Shown piece after piece: positions 1-12,710 of a stretch of 64,000 nt of DNA (its first letter is position 1; every line of letters starts with the position of its first letter). The stretch comes from Scylla paramamosain (lineage: Eukaryota; Arthropoda; Malacostraca; Decapoda; Portunidae): assembly GCF_035594125.1 (NCBI RefSeq), contig NC_087152.1:17810001-17874000 (forward strand), in the 5' to 3' direction. The notes beneath the pieces are model-generated. The model saw nothing but the letters and a program-made list of their open reading frames with translations, was not told the origin of the DNA and ran no database searches. The translations under genes were made by a program, and so were the position numbers.

Positions 1-26
1 AACTTTTTTTTTTTTTACTTGTTTTC

Positions 27-292
<266 letters not shown>

Positions 293-741
293 CTCCTCCT
301 CTCTTCTTTTTCAAGACGAAACGAAGTACCCTATTTTTTCTCCTTTCCTTTCTTCTTCACCATGAGTTCTTATCTTCCCTGCCGAGGTGGTGGTGGTGGT
401 GGTGGTGACGGTGGTGGCGGTGCGGGGTACAATAACTTGCTTCCTCACTCAAGTATAAGCGGAACTCCTCGCTGGCTCTAGTCCTCACCAGTCAGTAGGT
501 CCTCTCCGGCGCGCGTTGGGGGGCTAAGGAAAAGAAAAATATGTTTACGATCACAGTTTTTTGGTGTATAATAACCGCCTCCTCCCGCATGATCTGTCCG
601 ACCGTAACACCCACGTGATTGGCCAGTATGGTGTCCGCGTAGGGTTGATGCTCATAATATTCAGGTTCTTAGTTAGGGCTTTTTTTTTTTTTTTAATTAG
701 GGGGTTATTTGATTAAAGGAGTTAAAAATTGTATAAATTAC

Positions 742-1010
742 CTGGAAAATCATTTACTTATTTATTCCTTGCAGGTCGTAAGTGGAAGAGGACTTTTTTC
801 CGTCTATATGATGAAAGAAGACCTTAAGAATTGTAGGAATTATTCGGAAATTCATTTGTGTTTTTTTCCTTGCATATTATGAGTTGAAAGGAACTTTTTT
901 CGGTCTCTAGCACTAAGAAAAAAAAATGAAAAAAAAAACTGTACGAAGTATTCGGAAATTCATTGATGTGTTTATTTCTTGCAAATTTTGAGTGAAAAGG
1001 AACGGGATTA
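742..1010 (+). repeat. degenerate tandem repeat, about 100-108 bp, three copies
   Basis: Copies begin near 742, 841 and 949 with ggaaa(a/t)tcatt, followed by tttattccttgca or a variant and gaaaggaac. They lie just before the putative NOL4 5' exon. Confidence 0.55.
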
Positions 1011-1041
1011 CTTGGCAATTTAACTCGTTTTGTGTCCTCTA

Positions 1042-1330
1042 GAGCATAAGAACATAAGAAGACAAGGGAAGCTGCAAGAAGCCATCAGATCCATCCATTG
1101 CAGTCCCTCTAGAAAACATGCCTACCTTTTTCCACGTATAATTTCTGTCCATAAATTTGTTTAATCTTTGGGTTCGTTTTGAGGACATAAGATCTTAAGG
1201 GAAGATACAGGAGACCAGCAGACCTACACCTGGCAGTCCCTGTATATAAACATATCTGCCTACATCCACCTATTCTCCCTATCCATAAATCTTTGTCTAA
1301 TTTTCTTGAAAAGGTTCGTTTTAACTCAGG
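1042..1330 (+). repeat. two tandem copies of a dispersed repeat
   Basis: Copies at about 1042-1175 and 1180-1330 share the order cataagaa...aagggaag, then ccatcagatcc/ccagcagacctacac, then a gcagtccct core, then cctac...tccac, then tccataaat...ttgt. A third, shorter copy lies at 3168-3262. The core is carried by a family I associate with decapod genomes (recollection, not searched). Confidence 0.6.
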
Positions 1331-1368
1331 TCTTCCTAATGACTGATGGTGTTTGTGTTTTGTTGCAG

Positions 1369-1420
1369 GACGGGCCGGTGATGGCGGAGTCTGACGGCAG
1401 CGAGGATGAATTGAAGACTG
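1369..1420 (+). CDS. possible 5' coding exon of the NOL4-like gene
   Basis: A 52-nt exon lies between an acceptor (ttttgttgcag, ending 1368) and a donor (G|gtgagt at 1421). It reads DGPVMAESDGSEDELKT and ends in phase 1, which joins exactly to the phase of the next supported exon at 20934. The ATG at 1381 has a purine at -3 and G at +4 and could be the start; the part upstream would then be 5' UTR. Starting there the full model is 370 aa, shorter than vertebrate NOL4 (about 640 aa), so either this is a short-isoform start or more N-terminal exons lie before the window. The acidic, Ser/Asp-rich content suits a nuclear protein but is not diagnostic. The linkage across 19.5 kb rests on phase agreement only. 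Confidence 0.45.
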
Positions 1421-1424
1421 GTGA

Positions 1425-1677
<253 letters not shown>

Positions 1678-1959
1678 CCTGTTCTTGGCGCTCTCTCTCT
1701 CCATCTCCCTTCCTTTCCCCTCCATCCTCCTCCCTCCCTCCCTCCGTCTCAGTCCCTCACCATAAAAAGGATTTTGATATCTGTTACGTCCACCGCCTTG
1801 AGCTGTTCTGTTGGCCGGGGTCTTTGCTGCAGCTTCCAGCCTGGCGCCGCTTACTTCGCTGTGTACTGGTGCCCCTTCACGTTGATGTCTATGTAGCGTG
1901 TCAGATTACACGTACTTTTACTTACTTGATGGGCTTTGGGATCACATGAACGTTTCAGC

Positions 1960-2400
1960 TATCCCAGGATTAGTCTAGATCAGGTTAAGATAGGTTAGCT
2001 AACTTGTAACCTCAGCCATCTCCGCTACTTTTTGTTGGGGTTAGGTTTGTTTGGTTTAAGTTAGGTTGAGTTAACTAACTTCAGACATCTCTGCTACTTT
2101 TAGGCTGGGTTAGGTTTGTTTTAAGTTAAGTTAGGATAGGGATGAACTTGTAACTTCAAATATCTCTGTTACTTTTTGGTTGGGTTAGGTCAAGATAGAT
2201 TAGCGAACTGGTAACTTCAGCCATCTCTGCTAATTTTAGGTTGGGTTATGTTAGTATAGGTCAGCTGACTTGTAATCCTATCCATCGCAGGTGTTTTTGA
2301 CTAGGTTAGGTTATATTAGAATAGATTGTCACTGGTAACCTCAGTCATTCCACTTACTTTCGATGTTGAGCTAGGTTAAATTAGGTTAGGTTACTTACAG
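1960..2400 (+). repeat. GGTTAGGTT-rich degenerate minisatellite
   Basis: About five diverged units of 80-100 bp each combine ggttaggtt-like motifs, aacttgtaac, ttcagccatctctgcta and cttttaggttggg. It resembles the GGTTA-type degenerate repeats common in arthropod introns. Confidence 0.6.
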
Positions 2401-3056
2401 CCTTAGTTATCTCAGTACGTCAGGTAACTTGTAGCGAGTTTATCATGTACCATTGTATGTACCATTGCTTATTAAGTCATTTTGATGCGTCAGTCCTGTG
2501 TTCAGTGAAAGCAACGTGAGTATGAACGTTGCATGAAGAATGTGCAAAGTGCTGAAATTATCTTGTTTTTTTTGTTTTTGTTTTGTTTTTTTCGAGTATT
2601 TCTTATTTAGTGTAATGAAGTGAGAGACTCGGATGCGGTACAATGGATAAGAATAATGGAGTAATGTTAGCGAGTACGAGTGTTTTTTTTTTCTTTTTCT
2701 TTTTTTCTTTTTATTGCGTATGGGGAGTGTACAAATGTGCTAGGTATGAAGAGGTGAGGACGCTGTTCATTCTGTGGTATTAATTTTAATGAGTACGAGT
2801 TATTATTATTATTATTTATTTTTTTTTTTTATGAGGAATGTGTGTTGCGGTAAAATTACTCGTCCTTTCCTTTTTATTATTTCTTGGTAAGTATTATAGA
2901 GTGGAAAGCCAGAATGTTGTATGCTGTATGTTGAGTGAGAGCCGTGGAGTAATGTTGGCGAGTATTGGTTTCCTTGGCTCGCCTGGTAATGAGACGTAAC
3001 ATCGGTGGAGCATTGTTTATTATGCACAAGTGCGAAGGGTAACATGCTTGTTTAAG

Positions 3057-3057
<1 letters not shown>

Positions 3058-3090
<33 letters not shown>
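3058..3090. repeat. (GT)n array
   Basis: Short uninterrupted (GT)n run. Confidence 0.9.
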
Positions 3091-3091
<1 letters not shown>

Positions 3092-3167
3092 TGAGTCTGT
3101 CCTGGAGAGACTGACTGGCATGCAGGTCACGCCGTGGCTTCACCTCAGATACGCTCTGTGATGGACG

Positions 3168-3262
3168 GTAATTATGAAGCCACCATCAAGCCTACACGTG
3201 GCAGTCCCTATGCTAAACATATCTACCTATTTTCACCAGTCATCCCCATCTGTAAATTGAAG
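3168..3262 (+). repeat. third copy of the dispersed repeat (fragment)
   Basis: It reads aagccaccatcaagcctac, then acgtggcagtccct, then catctacctattttcacc and ccccatctgtaaatt, matching the copies at 1042-1330. Confidence 0.6.
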
Positions 3263-4373
3263 CGCCATACATTATTGAGATTAATGCTAGTATGAGTGTT
3301 ATATGAGGGACATGCAGTGTGCTGAAATAACTCTTCTTGCTTTGTGAGTGTTTCCTGCTCGGCGTGGCGGCATGACAAGCTGTAGGGCGCCGCGAGGGGG
3401 AGGAAAAGAGGCAGTAAATTAAACCGTTCAAACAAACAAACAAACAAACAAGGAAGTGAGAGCATTTTGGGGAAGGTCAGGGTCGGAACAGAGCAGGCCA
3501 GACCACACCAGACCAGACCAGGCTCGACTAGACCAGGCTTGATGGAGACAATTCAGTATTTGAACAGGAAGGCCGCTGGAGAGGGAAGGAGGAAGAGGAG
3601 GAGAAGGAGGAGGGAGAAGGAGGAAGAGGAAGAGAGGAGAGGAGGACGCTGCAGTGCTGAGGCGGTGCTGGGGCGACGCCAGGGACTGGTGGAAAGATTT
3701 CTGTATTTATTTTTTTTTTCTGTTTTTTTTTCTTTTACTAACTTGGCTAGATGTCCCCTTGCTGCCCCCTTGCGCTGACCGCCGTGTAACCTAACCTATG
3801 TCAATACTGGCCCGCTTGACTCCACTGCCGTGTGGCCTTACTTAGGCAACGCCATGTCTTTTTTTCCACCTTCTTATCCATACCTACGTAACTGATCACA
3901 GTGTAACCCTACAGGAATCAACTTCATGCCTTTTTCTCATGTTTTTTTACCAATACCAGTTTGCTTTATCCCCTTATTTGAGTCACTATCACGTCAATTC
4001 CTGTCACCATATAAACATCTACGTCAAAATCATATTCTTTTTTTTCAGCTCGCGTTGCCTAACCAGCTTAATTCAATCACCATGTAACTTAACTTATATC
4101 AACACCAGCTTATTCGACCACTCCATAACCATACTTGCTTCAACACCATGTCTTTTATAACCTCTGTATGGTCATCCTTGCGTCAACACCAGGCTCGTAA
4201 ACACCATAGAGAAATTATCTGTCCCTGCCAAAGTTCCCAATGAGACCGTAAGAAACTGGCTGACTGCATGACGGGAGGATATACATGCACCACTGTGTGT
4301 CTGTGTTTCTGTATGCGTGCGTGTGTGTGTGTGTGGAGAGCAGTGGGAAGAGTCTGGTTTCTGGGACGTATGA

Positions 4374-4498
<125 letters not shown>

Positions 4499-4652
4499 TG
4501 ACGAAGGACTTGGCCACAGGGAAGGTAAGTAAAAAGGTTACTGTCGATACAAGAATTGGGAGAGAACTTATTGAAGGTCGAAGGTCATCTCAGGTTTCTT
4601 TAGTTTTGTACCTGTTGACCGTCTCACCTTGCTTCCGGCGAGATTGGCTTAT

Positions 4653-4790
4653 TGTGGTGGTGGTGGAGGGGACAGCGGTAGTGGTGGTGGAGGAGGTAGT
4701 GGTAGTGGTGGTAGAAGTAGTTTGTTGCTGTAGTTGCTGTTGTTGTCTTTGTTGTTGTTGTTGTTGTCTTTGTTGTTGTTGTTGTTGTCT

Positions 4791-4829
<39 letters not shown>

Positions 4830-4880
4830 CTCTTCGTGTTGTTGCAGAACGATAAGGAGGATTTGGAAGAGGAGGAGGAA

Positions 4881-4937
<57 letters not shown>

Positions 4938-4956
4938 CAGTAGTAAAAATAGTGGT

Positions 4957-4994
<38 letters not shown>

Positions 4995-5090
4995 TAGTAG
5001 CAGCAGTAGCAGTAGTAACAGCACCACTACCAACAATATCATCATTACCACCACCACTACTACCACCAACCACCACCACCACCACCATCA
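4653..5090. repeat. compound trinucleotide tract (GTG, TTG, AGT, AGC, CAC)
   Basis: (GTG)n, (TTG)n with periodic tct breaks, a GA-rich purine patch, (AGT/AGC)n and (CAC/ACC)n follow in order. All frames are open, so homopolymer ORFs (Ser, Cys, Leu, Gln, Thr) appear on both strands. Confidence 0.95.
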
Positions 5091-5272
5091 AATCAACCAC
5101 ACTCAATCACTGATACGTTCAAAATTCCTCACAGTTGGCCGAAACTGATAAAAGGCTGAGGAATTAAATGAAAAAAGAAGACGGAGTTAATACCCAGAGC
5201 TTAGAGAGCGAAACAAAGGAAATACGAACCAGTGAAAGTAAATATACGTATGAAAAAAATGAAATATAACCC

Positions 5273-5275
<3 letters not shown>

Positions 5276-5347
<72 letters not shown>
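5276..5347. repeat. (GA)n array
   Basis: Uninterrupted (GA)n. Confidence 0.95.
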
Positions 5348-5351
<4 letters not shown>

Positions 5352-5568
5352 ATATCCTATAGGGAACGTGCAAGGGGAGTGTGGGGAAGGAAGGAGATGA
5401 GGGTGGGTGTGTGGACGTGAGGTTGAAAGGAGGCAGAGGAGAGAGAAAAAAATAAAATAATACGGGCGGTGGTGGTGTTTACTTAAGAGGAAAATAATCT
5501 AAAGGGGAAAAGCAATTCATTTGAGCCCTCATGAACTGCTGCGTTACGTGGTATGTAGGTGTGTGTGC

Positions 5569-5570
<2 letters not shown>

Positions 5571-5640
<70 letters not shown>

Positions 5641-5678
5641 CCTCAGGCTGGTGTTTATTGCTTTCCAGTTCATGAATA

Positions 5679-5761
<83 letters not shown>
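5571..5761. repeat. facing (GA)n and (CT)n arrays
   Basis: (GA)34 at 5571-5638 and (CT)40 at 5682-5761 on the same strand are separated by 43 bp, so they form one inverted repeat. Confidence 0.95.
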
Positions 5762-5764
<3 letters not shown>

Positions 5765-6133
5765 TGCTGCCCTCCCTTCTCTGCTGTCACGCCTTCATCC
5801 TCACCTATACCTTTCCTTCAGGCTATTTTCAGTGCCTCTGCTCCTCCCTTCCCTTCCGCCAACAACCAGCCAGCGCTCCCTCCCTCTCCCTTTTCTCTCC
5901 CTTTCTTCCCTCACACGACACCCTCACCCTCACCCTTCACTCCCCCAGCCTCCCTGCCTCTGCTATTACCTCTCTCCCTTTCCTTTCCCCCAGTACAGGC
6001 CGTCATCAGGTCCCTCTCTCCCCTCTCCCACCCATCTCTCTCCTCCCGCCATCCCCGCATCAGCGTTTGTCTCCCTCCTCCCCTTCCTCTCTCCGTCTAC
6101 CTCTCCCCTCTCCCCCATTACTGACTCAACGGG

Positions 6134-6135
<2 letters not shown>

Positions 6136-6231
<96 letters not shown>

Positions 6232-6390
6232 CTCCCTCCCTCCCTCCCTCCCTCCCTCCCTCCCTCCCTCCCTCCCTTCACAGTCCTCTTCTTCATCTTC
6301 CCTCCTCCCCTCAGTTCACAGCCTGCCGCCCTAGTAATACCAGGGTTCTCCTCCTCCTCCTCCTCCTCCTCCTCCTCCTTTTCCTCCACT
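6136..6390. repeat. (CT)n, (CCCT)n and (CCT)n arrays
   Basis: (CT)n to 6228, (CCCT)n 6229-6277 and (TCC)n about 6348-6380, within a pyrimidine-rich stretch that begins near 5760. Confidence 0.95.
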
Positions 6391-6509
6391 TCCTCTTTCT
6401 CCCCCATTCCAGTTCTGACCTCATAATCGATATAAGGGGCCGCTGTGACCTCCACGTGAGCTTCAGTCTTCCCAGCTGGACCTCCTGCACTCATTTCATA
6501 CTCCTTCGT

Positions 6510-7010
6510 TGGTCTTACACACGCTAGCTGACCCACGCGCTGGTTATCCTACAAGGAAGCTCCCCTAACCTCCTACAACCATGCTAGACTGCGATATTGG
6601 AAAAGGGCGTCTATCTTTCCTTATCTTCCTTGGTACTTACACACGCCAGCAGACCCACGCGCAGTGTAAGGAACCTCGCCTAACCTCTTCCAACCATGCT
6701 CGACTCGGGTTGATAGAGGTGAAGGGTATCTGTCTTCCCTTACTTTGCTTAGTACTTTCTTCTCACTACACAGACCCACGCGAAGTGTAGCCTAATAGGG
6801 ACTTCTACTGCTTCTTTTCGTGGGAACTTAACCATGCTAGTCTCTGTTATAAGTAAACAGTATCTGTCTTCCTTACCTTCTTTAGCATTTTCTTCTCGTT
6901 TGTCACACACACGCAGACCCAGGCGTAGCGTTGTCCAAAAAGGGCTTCATTTTGCCTTCTGCAACGTAAGAATGCTAGGCTCGAATGTTGTACCGGTAGG
7001 CAAAAAGTAC
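6510..7010 (+). repeat. degenerate minisatellite, about 122-134 bp, four units
   Basis: Four units start near 6514, 6636, 6764 and 6898. Each contains cagacccacgcg or a variant, aaccatgctag, a tatctgtcttcctta segment and cacacac. Short ORFs across it are artefacts of the unit. Confidence 0.65.
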
Positions 7011-7547
7011 TCATCCATCTCCTTCCTTTATCTGTTTTTACACTCTCATGGTGGCTCTCTCTCTCGTGCGCAGAGCCACTCACAGTATATTATAGAAAGG
7101 GACTTACCTATCTTTTAATATATTGTATTCCTGAGGGGCTCTGAGCGATACATATATAAGTAAAGGTTGTCTATATGGTTAGGAAGAAACCTTTGCCTCT
7201 ACTATCTTGTTTCTCTCCCTTTGGACTAACGTAGTTTAATCACAAGCAATTTCTTAAGAACCAATAGATATGCCGGTGTTTGCTCTTCACTTGTGTTCGC
7301 TTGCGTTGTCTCCTTCACCAGGATTAAGTTAAGGAACGGACGCGACGAGCAGCTTACTGAGATAATTATATGGAGGAGCTTGAAGTTTAGTCGCAGAGGC
7401 TATTGAAGATGATGATGATGGAAATTACCAAGAACGAAATGCATGTCTGAGCTATATGGGATTATGATTATGACGATGACGACGACAATAATGATGATGA
7501 TAGAAATTAACCGAGATATCATGCACGTGTGACTTCCTGTAGGGGAA

Positions 7548-7550
<3 letters not shown>

Positions 7551-7629
<79 letters not shown>
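7551..7629. repeat. (GA)n array
   Basis: Uninterrupted (GA)n followed by purine-rich DNA to about 7750. Confidence 0.95.
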
Positions 7630-7631
<2 letters not shown>

Positions 7632-7930
7632 AACTGAAGGGAGAGAGAACAGGAAAAATTCTGTTCTAAAAAGTGGAGATGAAAAAGGAAGAGAAGAAAG
7701 GGAAGCTGTAGGAAGACGAGAGAGGGAAAGCGAGAGGAAGAGAAAAAAACAGCCGTAATGGTGCACAGAGCTGTTGACACCGCCACCACCAGCCAGCGAG
7801 TCTAAGCCACAGCGCCTCACGGTCACCTCTTGAAATCGGCGCCGTGACCGACTTGTGCGTGGGACCTGTTACGCGACCACGCCAGACAGGGAGAGACAGA
7901 CAAAGTTAGGAGTGTGGGAGAGACGATCTT

Positions 7931-7932
<2 letters not shown>

Positions 7933-7982
<50 letters not shown>

Positions 7983-8036
7983 TGCTGAGTGCGCATCAGT
8001 AGAGTATGTCAGCAGATGGAGTCAAAACGTCATCAC

Positions 8037-8127
<91 letters not shown>

Positions 8128-8205
8128 CCCCTCGATCCATTCGTGTGCAAATAGTAAATAATGAAAAGAAAATATTAACAGTTTTTCCTGTGGTGAGAGT
8201 AGTAG

Positions 8206-8282
<77 letters not shown>
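7933..8282. repeat. (GT)n and two (GA)n arrays
   Basis: (GT)n 7933-7980, (GA)n 8041-8123 and (GA)n 8208-8282. Confidence 0.95.
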
Positions 8283-8284
<2 letters not shown>

Positions 8285-8536
8285 GATACTTTTATTGGTT
8301 AGGGAGGGAAGGGAGAGGACAGAATACATGTCTGGTATATGTCTGTGTGTGTCTGTGTGCATGTGTGGTGTAAGCACTGAAATACTGTAATATACTAGGA
8401 GAGAGAGTTGAGTGCAGAGTAAAGGGGAGGCGACGGTGTGTGGACAGGCGAGACAGGCAGGCAGGCAGGGCAGGGTAGAGAGGTGGAGAGAAGAGGAGAG
8501 CACTGGGAATTGTGGGAATAAAAGAACACTGCTACA

Positions 8537-8538
<2 letters not shown>

Positions 8539-8632
<94 letters not shown>
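8539..8632. repeat. (GA)n array
   Basis: Uninterrupted (GA)47. Purine-rich DNA with gggagaaagagga-like repetition follows from about 8715 to 9060. Confidence 0.95.
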
Positions 8633-8635
<3 letters not shown>

Positions 8636-9621
8636 CCATGGCCTTCGATCCCACAAGGTATGACTTCCCTCACTCAATTATTTTTCCCCCAGCCTGTTTC
8701 TCGTGACTTTTTTGGGGAGATGGAGTTGCAAGGGAAGAAATAGGGGGAGTTTATTGAAGGGAGAGAAAGAGGAGGGAGTATATTGAAAGGGGGGAAAGAC
8801 GAGGAATTTCGCTAAAAAGGGGAGATGGAGGAAAAGGAAGAGGAGCATAGTGTCAAGGGGGAAAAGAAGAAGGAGGGTTTGTAGAAAGTATATTGAAAGG
8901 GGAGAAGGAGAAGGGGTTGTACTGAAGATGAAGGAAAGCGAAATAGGTTGAAGGAGGAGAAGGAGAGGGAAAAGTACAATAGAGGGGACAAGGAGAGAGT
9001 GAGGTGTGTGAGGGAGAGGAAAGGAGGAGAAGGGAGTTTACTGAAGGAAGGGGGAGACAGGAGATATGCCAGCTTATTTACCAAAAAGGGAAAAGTATTG
9101 GACTGCTGCTGCTTTGCCTTGCCTCCCTTCCTGGTGTCCCTCAATAAAGGACAATATTCTGAAACATTCCTACACTGCACCACGGCTACATTCGAGGCTG
9201 TAGATGACATTACACTGTTTTCTAACGATGTTTTTTACTGTTCTAGCCACAGATTAACGAGATTTCTATATTATGAACAAGAGAAAAAGTCTTAGGAACC
9301 CGCCTAATCGCTTCTGTGGCCTTTGAAAATAATCGTGGTGAAAGAGCAAAGCGTTTCAGAATGCGGGCCATAGACACATGATCGGAGAGTGCTTTACGCT
9401 AACAAGAAAATCCCCACATAAAGAGAAGCTTCTGCCTTTGCTATTCTGTATTTCTTGCTTTAGATTAGACACTGAAGCTTTAAAAAAAAAAAAAAAGAAA
9501 AAAAAGAAAGCTACCTCCAATGTCCAGTAGTGCTTGTTCTTCCTTTGTGTCCCTTTGTATTTTCCCGTCCTTACTGAATCGAGTATGTGCTCTGACTTTT
9601 GTACCGAGTGATGACACATAC

Positions 9622-9759
<138 letters not shown>

Positions 9760-9930
9760 CACGCCGTGCTTAAAAACAGGATAAATAAATGGTGCACCTG
9801 ATTACGAGTATTTCATCCAGTAACTCATTTATTCTCTAATTAAAGACTTCCTCTGGCACTCCCCCTTTAAGGTTTGATGATCCGTGGAGGAAAAAGGTAA
9901 ATACATAAAAGAAAAGAAAGAACTAGGAAC

Positions 9931-9932
<2 letters not shown>

Positions 9933-10002
<70 letters not shown>

Positions 10003-10030
10003 ATATAGTGGTGCCGCAGAGGAGCGTGTA

Positions 10031-10084
<54 letters not shown>
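9933..10084. repeat. (GA)n and (GT)n arrays
   Basis: (GA)n 9933-9999 and (GT)n 10033-10084. Confidence 0.95.
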
Positions 10085-10088
<4 letters not shown>

Positions 10089-10300
10089 GCTGCTGGCAAC
10101 TCCGGGAGAAATTATGGTCTGAGCGGAAGGAAGGAAGGGAGGGAGGGTGAAGGAAATATGGGAGGGAGAGGGAGAGGTAGTGGGTAGTAGTAGTCGTAGA
10201 AGGAGAAGGAAAGATTTGAGGCAAAGAAAGTGAGGAGTGTTGAAGGAAGAAACGGGATCGACTGCATGTATTACGGAGACGAGTGAGAAAGGAGATTATC

Positions 10301-10350
10301 TGATTACTTCATGTTGTTAGTCACTTGATTACTTCATGTTGTTAGTCACT
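10301..10350 (+). repeat. 25-bp perfect tandem duplication
   Basis: The segment tgattacttcatgttgttag plus tcact occurs twice in a row (10301-10325 and 10326-10350). Confidence 0.9.
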
Positions 10351-11290
10351 CACTGGAAGTGTTGTGGTGGGCACTGAAAATTACTGGGAATGTGAATAGG
10401 AGTGTTGATCGTACTCCAACACATTTCTTTGTCTTATCTCTTCCATCGAACGGGCTGGGACTGGAAATTACTGGGTTTTCCAAGAGTGTTTTCATGATTC
10501 CAGTGATAGTTTAGCAGTAATTACGCATCAATACTAAGAAAAACACTACCAATCATCTCCGGGGGTTTTGAAAACAGTGGTGAAAACAGTGTTGAATACG
10601 CATCTATGTTTCTGCTGAACTAAATTAAAGAAAAAAAAACATGGTATGATGAGTTATGTTCATGTTTTGGTGGACACTGTATTCTGGCAGACAGGAAAAA
10701 GAAATATATGAACTCCATTATTACAAGAATTATAATATAATTTCATTAAGCAAGAAAAGAAATTTTGATATTAGGACAAAACGAGCTATCTAGCATAAAT
10801 AAACTCATTTCTGCACATTTAAACTAAAAAGAGTGATCGAATAGGTAAGATTGAAAAAAAGGAAGAGGAAAATTAATGAATATTTCAACCTATACATGCA
10901 AAAAATAAGAATGGGAAGGGAAATGCAAAGAAAAACATGACAAAAAAAGACAAATAATAAAAAGACAAAACAAAAGACAAAATAAAAAGACAAATGCAAA
11001 TAGAGTGAGAGTAAAAAAACGTAAACAACTGCCTTATAACAATACAATAAAAGATGATTAAATAATGATGAAAATCCTGTAGGATTGAAAAAAAATAAAA
11101 TAAACAAGAAATGAATGGGTACCTACGTGCATGATATTAATATTTTAAATTCGGTGATAAAATACTGCAAGACTGAAATTTAAAAAAAAATAAATAAATA
11201 AATAAAAATAACAAGATATGGGTGAAGCTTACATGCCGAATGGGAAACAGCGCCCGAGGGAGCATCTCGTTAAAACTGCTAAATGTTGCT

Positions 11291-11301
11291 CGCGCGCGCG
11301 C

Positions 11302-11355
<54 letters not shown>
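11291..11355. repeat. (CG)n-(TG)n compound array
   Basis: Seven CG repeats run into (TG)n, an alternating purine-pyrimidine tract able to adopt Z-DNA. Confidence 0.9.
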
Positions 11356-11356
<1 letters not shown>

Positions 11357-11458
11357 GTTAGTCTGAATGATTTAAGAGGGCTGCTTTTGTTAACTCTTTA
11401 ATATTTACATAGAAACTAAATTTTAATCTATTTTAAGATCAATTTCCTTCAACTCAGT

Positions 11459-11653
11459 TCTTCCTTCTTTCCTTCCTTCCTTCCTTCCTTCCTTCCTTCT
11501 TTCCTTTTTTCCCTCCTTCCTTGTTTCCTTCCTTCCTTCCCTCCACTCACACTCACTACCTCTCGCACCTCCACCGAGCTTTTCTCTCCGTTTCCATCAC
11601 CACCACTATTGCTATTACCGCCACTTCTGACACCTTTATCCACTGCCATCCAC

Positions 11654-11730
<77 letters not shown>

Positions 11731-11864
11731 AGGAAAGGATGCTCATATCGTGTCATGAGTAGCGTCGTGATCCTCAGTCAAGGAAGGCTTCTGTGCTGCT
11801 TCTTCCTCCTCCTCCTCCTCCTCCTACTCCTCCTCCTCCTCCCTTTATTCCTCCTCCTCCTCCT
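11459..11864. repeat. (CTTC)n, (GA)n and (CCT)n arrays
   Basis: (CTTC)n 11459-11546, (GA)n 11655-11728 and (CCT)n 11804-11864. Confidence 0.92.
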
Positions 11865-12029
11865 GGTGACCCAAATGTGAATAGCCTCGCACCGGCGTCT
11901 CCCTCCAGCACCCTTCCCCCGCTGAGACTCTTGGTGGCCATTGGGGATGATGCGAGATGCATGAGGGAGGACATGCGTTCATACACTCATTCACTCACTC
12001 ATCATTCACTCACTCACTCATCACGCGTT

Positions 12030-12710
12030 TTAAAATAGCGCAATAGTACCCACAACTTTTCTCTGGTGTGTTTCCTTATATTCGTAGCTTTTTTTTTTTT
12101 TTTTTTTCTTTAGCGCATTATTATTATTTTTTTTTCATTTATCGTTCTTATTTTTTTTATTTTCATTAATCTTTCCGCTTAAAAACGTAGGGTTGTATAC
12201 TTCGTGAAAAGGGTTAATGGGTACTTGGTACAGAACAATAGTGACCATCTTATTCTTTGATGTCTTTCATTACAGTTGTAGATTTTTTTTCTCTCTCTCT
12301 TTTTCTCTGCAGTGTACTAGTTTTTACCTGGAATAATTGTCCCGTTTAATAATGTACTGTTTACTCCATGAAAAGGGTTAATGGGTACTTGGTATGCGAC
12401 AATAGTATCCACCTTTTTCCTTTGATGTGTTTCCTTATATTTGTAGTTGTTGTTGTTGTTTTTTTCTGCATCGTACTCGTTTTTACTCTCCTTAATAGTC
12501 CACTTTAATAATGTACTGTATATTTCATAAGAGTTGTTAATGGGTACTTGATATACCAAAAAAGCACCCACTTTTTTTCCTTTCATGTCTTTCTTTGCAT
12601 TTGTAATATTTTTTTCCATCTGCAGTGTACAAATTTTTACTCTCATGCATCATTCCTTTTAATATTGGGCTGTATACTCCATGAAACGAGTTAATAGGGA
12701 CGTGGTGTAA
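12030..12710 (+). repeat. degenerate minisatellite, about 155-160 bp, four to five units
   Basis: Units near 12030, 12190, 12350, 12510 and 12670 share gggttaatgggtacttg, aatag(t/c)acccac, tttgatgtgtttcctta, ttgtag, ctgca(g/t)tgta and aataatgtactgta. Confidence 0.7.

Noticed and set aside
2000..2400. Interstitial telomeric (TTAGG)n array
   Set aside because: The motif occurs only once or twice in a row inside longer degenerate units; it is not a tandem telomeric array.
5521..6527. 301- and 231-codon Ser/Leu/Pro-rich ORFs
   Set aside because: Composed of (GA)n, (CT)n, (CCCT)n and pyrimidine-rich DNA without conserved residues or splice context.
8033..8677. 214-codon minus-strand ORF
   Set aside because: Almost wholly (CT)n translation (Ser-Leu repeats) joined across short unique spacers.
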